Below, piece after piece: positions 58,664-64,000 of a DNA stretch of 64,000 bases (position 1 is its first letter; every line of letters begins with the position of its first letter). Where the stretch lies: contig NC_050096.1 of assembly GCF_902167145.1 (NCBI RefSeq), forward strand, positions 156,425,825 through 156,489,824, given 5' to 3'. The notes under the pieces are model-generated. The model made no database searches. It saw nothing but the letters and a program-made list of their open reading frames with translations, and had not been told where the DNA came from. Position numbers and translations under genes: made by a program. This DNA is from Zea mays (lineage: Eukaryota > Streptophyta > Magnoliopsida > Poales > Poaceae).

Positions 58664-61600
58664 TGGCATAACCGCCCGAATTATTCCAGCTTAAGTGCCC
58701 AAGTCAAGCCTTAGAGGTAGCAACACACTTAAGTCAGAATAACCCGTCAGTCCCTCAGATCTAGTCTGATAAAGCCACTTCCCCGGGATCAAATACCACT
58801 AGCTCACTCGAAGGTGAGTCACAGAGAAGATACAACAAAGAAGGAAACCTTAATTTAAAGTACTGGAGTTATTACATAAATTAGAGTTTTTAGATAAACT
58901 AAAACAAGTTCATAAATTAAAATGCATCGGATCGTCGATAACATCGAAGGCTGAGAAGTAGGGCAAGGCCTAGCCACTACTCCTCCTGCTCCTCTCCTGC
59001 TGGAGCAACATCCCACTCGACTGTCCAACCCGGTGGCAGGGTGGAAGGCCAAGTCACACCATCAACCATATCCTGAAGCGTACCTACAAAAATTGTGCCA
59101 CAAGCAAGGCTGAGTATACTAATACTCAGCTAGACTTACCCGGTGTGAGTTGTCTACTCCTCTACCTCTAGACCATGCAGCTGTTTGGCTGAGGGGTTTG
59201 GTTTGCCAAAAGCACAAGCTGAGTCTAAAATCAATTTTAGCTTTTCCAATTTTAGCATCATTAATTTAGCTAGGTTTGCTCCTTTCTAAGCATACATGGT
59301 AACAATCATTTAGCACAATCAACATGTCATCTCAAGTAAAACCTCATTTCACTTCTTACTCAATGCAGTACAAGGGGTCAAGCAGTCTCATTAGCTGCGA
59401 GAAGTAGACGATTCGAATCAAGTTTTTAAACCTTGCAAGGTAAACCTAAACACACGACATGTAGGGGCACTCCGTCCCCACACACGTGAACCGTCCCCAT
59501 GGATCCCCCGTTCGCGGCCAGGGCTCACCGCCTTGGCATACAATGCTCCACTGACCCTGGCTGCCACCGTGTAGTGACCGCACTTGTACCCACCATAACT
59601 AGCATGGGAGACCCAGTCTCAGGACAAGTGAGGAGGAAATTCCACGCCCGGCTTCACTCAGGTACTAGGTTTATCGGTTACCATATTTCCTACATGTGTT
59701 TAGTATGTTCAAACATTTGACTCAGGAATCCACACATTAATCCTTAATTCCATTTTCGTCTCATGGACAAGGCATCCACCCTGGATCCAAGTTCATAGAC
59801 AATCATAGATCCCGTTATTAGGATGAATACAATCAATTCCTGACCTTTCGCGAGTGCTAGAAAAATCACTCGACTTCTACCGAGATCCTAATTAGCAAAG
59901 CAGCTACTCGACCTAGCATACTAGTATCCTTCTCAAAAAGGAATCCTGATTCATGCAACTAAGGGTTTCAAACAACTCCTACACTTAAGTGCACATTACA
60001 AGCCTATAAACATTAAGTGTAGTAAAGTAGCATATATAAACTGGTTATGCATAAAACCAAGGCTTGCCTTCAAATGCTAGGTATGCGGGGAGATCCTCTA
60101 TGGCAGGCTCAGGAGCTGGCTCCTGATCTTCCTCGTGGAGAGCTCCTTGCTCGGGAATGAGCACGTACTCTCCGTCAGCGAGGTTGCAGTCTAATAAATG
60201 CAATGAGTGAGTTATATGTAAGCCATGACATGCCATGTGGTAGTAATAGAAATGATTAAATTGATAAGTAAAGTTAAATCTTACTATGGAATTCTAGTGG
60301 TATACCTTAACCATACTTGAATTTAGGGTCAAGTATGGTTAAGGTAAATTGTCAGAATATTATAGTGTTCCACTGATTTCCTTTTAGTGTCCTAGTGAAA
60401 GTTTGTTATGATTTCTTGCTGAATCCATTGGGGTGAGATTCATTATCTTAAAATTTTCTGTTCTTCTCCTTTTCTCTTATGCTTTTAAGGTGGGCTTGAA
60501 CTACAACATAGCTTTAAAAATTTCCAAAAATTCTATAAACATTACATTAGCTTCTCAATGGTGTATAACTTTTTGTCTCAAAAATTGGGGCTTAAAAAGT
60601 TAAGGGTTTACTCTGTACAAGTTATCAAGTTGTAGGGAAGAGGGGGTGCTTTGAACTAAAAATCTCCTTTAACAGTAGGTTATTCCTTAAAGCTTATTTT
60701 TGCTGGCATTTAGGTGTAATAACATGACTTTGTACTAAATTTTAGCCACTAATACCTATCGGTCATTTTACTGTGATTTTCTAAAGATCTTGGCCAAAGG
60801 GGTGCTTTCTACTACCACTATACTTGAAAAATGTCAAACAACAGATTTCTAATTTTTCCTATCTTCTTCTTTGTGCAAGAGCAATCATTCTCGGATTTGG
60901 CAACATTTTGCTTAAGGGAAAAGGGGGTAGCAATTCTTGGATTATATGGCCTTTTTCATGGGGTAGGGGGTAATGGGTGTTACCTTACATTTTTAAATAG
61001 GTTTCATATTTTTCTCTGGTGGTCTATTTCATCAATAGTTGGGTAAAAATTTATTTGCCTACTTTTGCACAATTTTAGGCTTCCTTATAATTTAATTAGA
61101 AGATGGGGCAAATCCATATTTTAATTGTTTAACTCGCTTATTGTGAGGGGTTGGGATGTCTATTATTTTTGTAGTGGTGCTCTAGCAGTTAAGAGTCTAA
61201 TGAATTTTTTTACCCTTTTTACAGTGGCCATTTTATTTTTAATCATGGTTTTCCTTGATTTCTTAGTGCCTAATAAATATTTAACCTTGGACTAGCTCTG
61301 GTCTATGGTTCTCTATATTTTTCCTATGTTCTTCATCACTTAAGTATACTAGGAAAAATATGTTCCTTCTCTGTTTATTATTTTCCACTGCCTTTCTTAA
61401 TTTTCTAAGTTTTTGACAGATATGGTTTCTAATAGACAATGTTGAGTTATTTTTGTATACTCGGGTGCTTAATATTTTTAAACAGTGCATATGTTGGGTA
61501 TGTACCTCCACAAATTTTCTTAAGCCTAGTATAGGAATATTTCTATTTTTCTCTATATCAATAAGGTTTGAGCAGTTTCCTTATTTAATTCAAAACTCTA

Positions 61601-63323
61601 AAGATTAATACAGAAAACATGGGGTTTACTATTTTTGCCTGATAGTTCATGTTATTTTGAATCCAGTAAAATTGGTTTGACTAATTTTAAATAAGTATTT
61701 CTCAAGTTATGAATTTCCTAAGTTATCTGTTCATTAAAAAGGAATAATCAGAAACGGTTAAATGTAAACTGACTTTGCATCGGGGTCCTTAGCGTGTACT
61801 TTCTAAATTCCTTACAGACTAGTCCTCGGGTCACTATTCAAATGTGTCTCTGACAATTCAGAAAACCCCCTAAGGTTTTACTAAACCTAACCCGAGGTCC
61901 TTCCCCCAATGAAACAGAGCCCACGACGGAGGAAAGGGCGGAGGAGCTTATCGGCGGGCGAGATTGCTCCGGTGAGGTGGTCGAGGACGTAGGGGAGGTC
62001 ACGACGGTCACGTTGGTGTGTGGATCGTCGTCGGGGATGGTCGGAGTCGGCCGGTCCACGTGCGCAGGCGGGGGAGCTCGTCGACGGCGAGGAATTCGGC
62101 CTGCTCACGGCGAGATAGCTCAGTCCAGTGAGTCGAGAGGCTTCACGAGAGGTCAGGGAAGTTGTAGGAGCAAGGAATTGAAGAATGGTTCACCTGGTAG
62201 CTCAGTCTACGTGCGGTGGCGGGCGGCCGAAGTCCGGCAACGGTGATCTTGCTGTTCCGTTGAGGCAGGGCCTCGATCCTTGCTTGGAGAAGCTTCACGG
62301 CTCCACGGGGACACAGTCTAGAGGCTCGGGTGAGGCTAGCGGTCTCTGGAAATGGTTGGCCGCGATGGCCAGCGCTCGGGTGGCTCGGGCGGGCGGCGTA
62401 GAGCTCGCCGGAGCTAAGGACGGGGTCGGGGCAGCGGGGGTAAGCGTGGAGTGGAGTGTTGCACGTTCGGGGGTGGTCTTTAAGGGCGTGGGTGAGCTTG
62501 GCTGAGGGTGGATCTGACACGCGCTCGGGGTTTGCGCGGGGGAGCGCCAGTGCGCGCGCTGGCGCCTGGGCATGGCGTCGAGTACGAGGTAGCGCAGAGA
62601 ATGGTCAAGTTCAAGGGCGGATTGGCTCCAAATATTCGCGATTATGGACATGATCCCGTTGAGAGATCTCTTCACCGGACCTTCCTTTGTCGTTTATGTG
62701 TGGCGGCTTATGGGTTTTGTTGACTGGAGCCAAAGATATGGGGTGATCAAATCGGGTTTGTCTCACTGCTAAAATCTGTGATGAAATCCCTAAACGAATC
62801 TCGATGCCATCTTCACACACGTTGCAGAGGGGGTTAATTTAGAACACTTTGTCAACAGAGGCTTAAGGATTTGAGCTAGGGATCAAGGTGAACGTGCTCG
62901 AGTTCTATGTGAGGGCTGAAATTTAGAAATCTGAATGTCAGATTTCCCTAGAGAGCTCCCACTTGCATGGCCTTTTGGGGGATTTTAAACAATTATTTTG
63001 GCCAAAATCTTCTAATAGTTATTGTAGCTTAATTAGTGTATTTCAACTTTTATAATTGGCCTAAGCCATGATTCCATGTTTTTCATGGTCTTTTTACCAA
63101 TTTCCCCCTTTTTACTTAAATGGCCTAATTAAGGTTATTCTAGGGTATAGACATTTCCCCCACTTTGAGTGCATGATATGATTAAGGCATGATTCTTAAG
63201 ACAAAAAGACTTAGTTGAATTTTTGCTCCTGAGTTTTTGGTGTCTTTTGTTCAATTTGATTCACATGAGATAATGATCTTGAGTTAGCACTGAGAAGAAT
63301 TATAGGTAGCACTGGGTGTTACA
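58664..63323 (-). repeat. 3' LTR of element VI
   Basis: 4660 bp. The conserved left part (58664-60080) is shared with 12069-13400. The AT-rich middle (60.2-61.8 kb) contains a perfect hairpin (60303-60346), and the GC-rich block lies at 61.9-62.6 kb. Frames in the GC-rich block (minus 62143-62675) are low-complexity and overlapping, so I do not call genes there. Confidence 0.85.
60303..60346. repeat. Perfect 18-bp inverted repeat, 8-nt loop
   Basis: TACCTTAACCATACTTGA (60303-60320), loop ATTTAGGG, then its exact reverse complement (60329-60346). It lies in otherwise unstructured AT-rich LTR sequence. No flanking duplication is evident. Confidence 0.9.
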
Positions 63324-63340
63324 ACCTTCCCCATTAAAGG
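63324..63340 (-). other. Polypurine tract of element VI
   Basis: Minus strand CCTTTAATGGGGAAGGT directly before the LTR start TGTAACACC. It is preceded by the self-complementary CTCGGGACGAGATTC, the counterpart of ATCTCGAGGACGAGAT in element III. Confidence 0.8.
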
Positions 63341-63564
63341 AATCTCGTCCCGAGATTCGGGTCAGAGTCCTCCAGGTTATGGCTTGCTTGAATTTGTGTT
63401 TTGTTTATTAAGGTCCTTCTTAGTAAACTGCTCTTCGAATGTCATCCTCTTTGCAACTTCAGAAGGAAGTCCTTTTCGATTTAGTTTTACAACTAACTCA
63501 TTTTATGTTAAGTTCATTCTTCTTACATTTAGACTCAAATGGCAGGGGGAGGGGTTGGGCATGG

Positions 63565-64000
63565 TTACGTACCGATTCCCTTAGGTAGACAATCGGGGAA
63601 GTTCGAACGTAGAAATTCCTCAGTCTCCCAAGTAGCTTCTTCCTCTGAGTGATTGCTCCATTGGATCTTATGTATTTTGATTGACTTAGCCCGAGTGATC
63701 TTTCTTTGCAATCCAGAACCTTGGAAGGGTACTCTTGATATGATAGATCTAACTCTATCTCCACTTCTAGTTCTGCTATGATCTCGGTTGGCAATCGAAC
63801 ACATTTCTTCAATTGGGATACATGGAACACATTGTGGATGACAGACATTCTTGGAGGTAACTTCAATTTAGTCCACATGCTTCCACGATCTCATAAGGTC
63901 CAATGTAGCGAGGGGCTAACTTGCCTTTGATCCCAAACCTTTGCACTCCTTTGGTGGGTGATACTTTCAGATATACAAAATCTTCCACTTCAAACTGGAG
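63565..64000 (-). pseudogene. pol: Element VI pol C-terminus: integrase end and chromodomain
   Basis: From the right edge: VSPTKGVQRFGIKGKL and RYIGPYEIVEACG (GPY/F-type module), then SVIHNVFHVSQLKKC, then EYPSKVLDCKER. After a one-base shift near 63715 comes ITRAKSIKIHKIQWSNHSEEEATWE, a chromodomain-like end, finishing KGIGT with a stop at 63565. Another break occurs near 63875. Same architecture as the element V C-terminus but clearly diverged in sequence. Confidence 0.85.

Larger units (their letters stand above)
58664..64000 (-). mobile_element. Element VI: Del/Tekay-like chromovirus on the minus strand, 5' part outside the window
   Basis: A 3' LTR (58664-63323), a polypurine tract and the end of pol are present; the rest lies to the right. 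LTR ends TGGCATAACCGCC (plus left) and GGGTGTTACA (plus right) match the solo LTR at 12069-18236 in the first 1.3 kb. The target duplication cannot be checked in the window. Confidence 0.82.

Noticed and set aside
62143..62675. Two overlapping minus-strand frames of about 125 codons
   Set aside because: GC-rich LTR block of element VI, low-complexity composition, plus-strand frames of similar length in the same place.
1..64000. tRNA, rRNA, snoRNA or ordinary host coding genes
   Set aside because: No cloverleaf-like A/B box pairs outside primer-site matches, no rRNA blocks, and all recognisable protein motifs belong to retrotransposons.

Overview
This 64-kb window is intergenic DNA from a large grass genome. 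It is filled almost wall to wall with LTR retrotransposons nested inside one another. I found no host gene, no rRNA or tRNA gene and no CRISPR array. The grass assignment (probably Panicoideae) rests on three things: a Cinful/Zeon-like element family, chromoviruses with 3-6 kb LTRs, and grass-type Tourist and hAT MITEs. It is a family-level judgement from memory, not a species call.

The base layer is an old Tat-lineage Ty3/gypsy element on the + strand (element IV, 30665-58663). It has a 5' LTR remnant, a PBS, a decayed gag-pol with a second (archaeal-type) RNase H, an 89-bp minisatellite in its 3' UTR and a fragment of an antisense ORF. Its 5' LTR appears to be split by element V, a Del/Tekay-like chromovirus on the + strand. 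The pol of V runs from 10189 to 27327 in four pieces and its 3' LTR is 27364-30664. The pol of V is broken by a long minus-orientation LTR (<1-10188), a 6.17-kb solo LTR (12069-18236, TSD TCTAC), Zeon-like copy B (18607-26326, TSD AGTTC) and a Tourist-like MITE (26832-27161, TSD TAA). The <1-10188 LTR itself carries Zeon-like copy A (2996-9816, TSD GTATT). In the 5' leader of IV sits a 4.8-kb solo LTR (31978-51064, TSD CTGGC). That LTR holds a pol-less LARD (element III, 32081-40342, TSD CTGTC) and a Ty1/copia element (43472-49477, TSD GCTTC). At the right edge, minus-strand chromovirus VI enters at 58664 and runs off the window.

The most informative elements are the two Zeon-like copies. Each keeps gag on the - strand and has no pol. 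Each carries on the + strand a three-exon ORF with a PF04195-type ('putative gypsy type transposon') region and its own TATA box about 150 bp before the ATG. The two genes point toward each other, and any movement must use enzymes supplied in trans. Element III, with 3.53-kb LTRs and an empty 1.2-kb interior, looks like the non-autonomous partner of V. Every coding region is damaged. Many stops are TAG where the reference residue is glutamine (CAG), the pattern expected when methylated CHG sites deaminate.

Reading by eye, the LTR pairs of copy A, copy B, element III and the copia element differ at roughly 1-2 percent of sites, so these are recent insertions. Element IV is much older. I do not see a new defence or metabolic system. 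The unusual biology here is the antisense spliced ORFs, the shared gag amber codon, the LARD/autonomous pairing and the satellite-like arrays inside elements.
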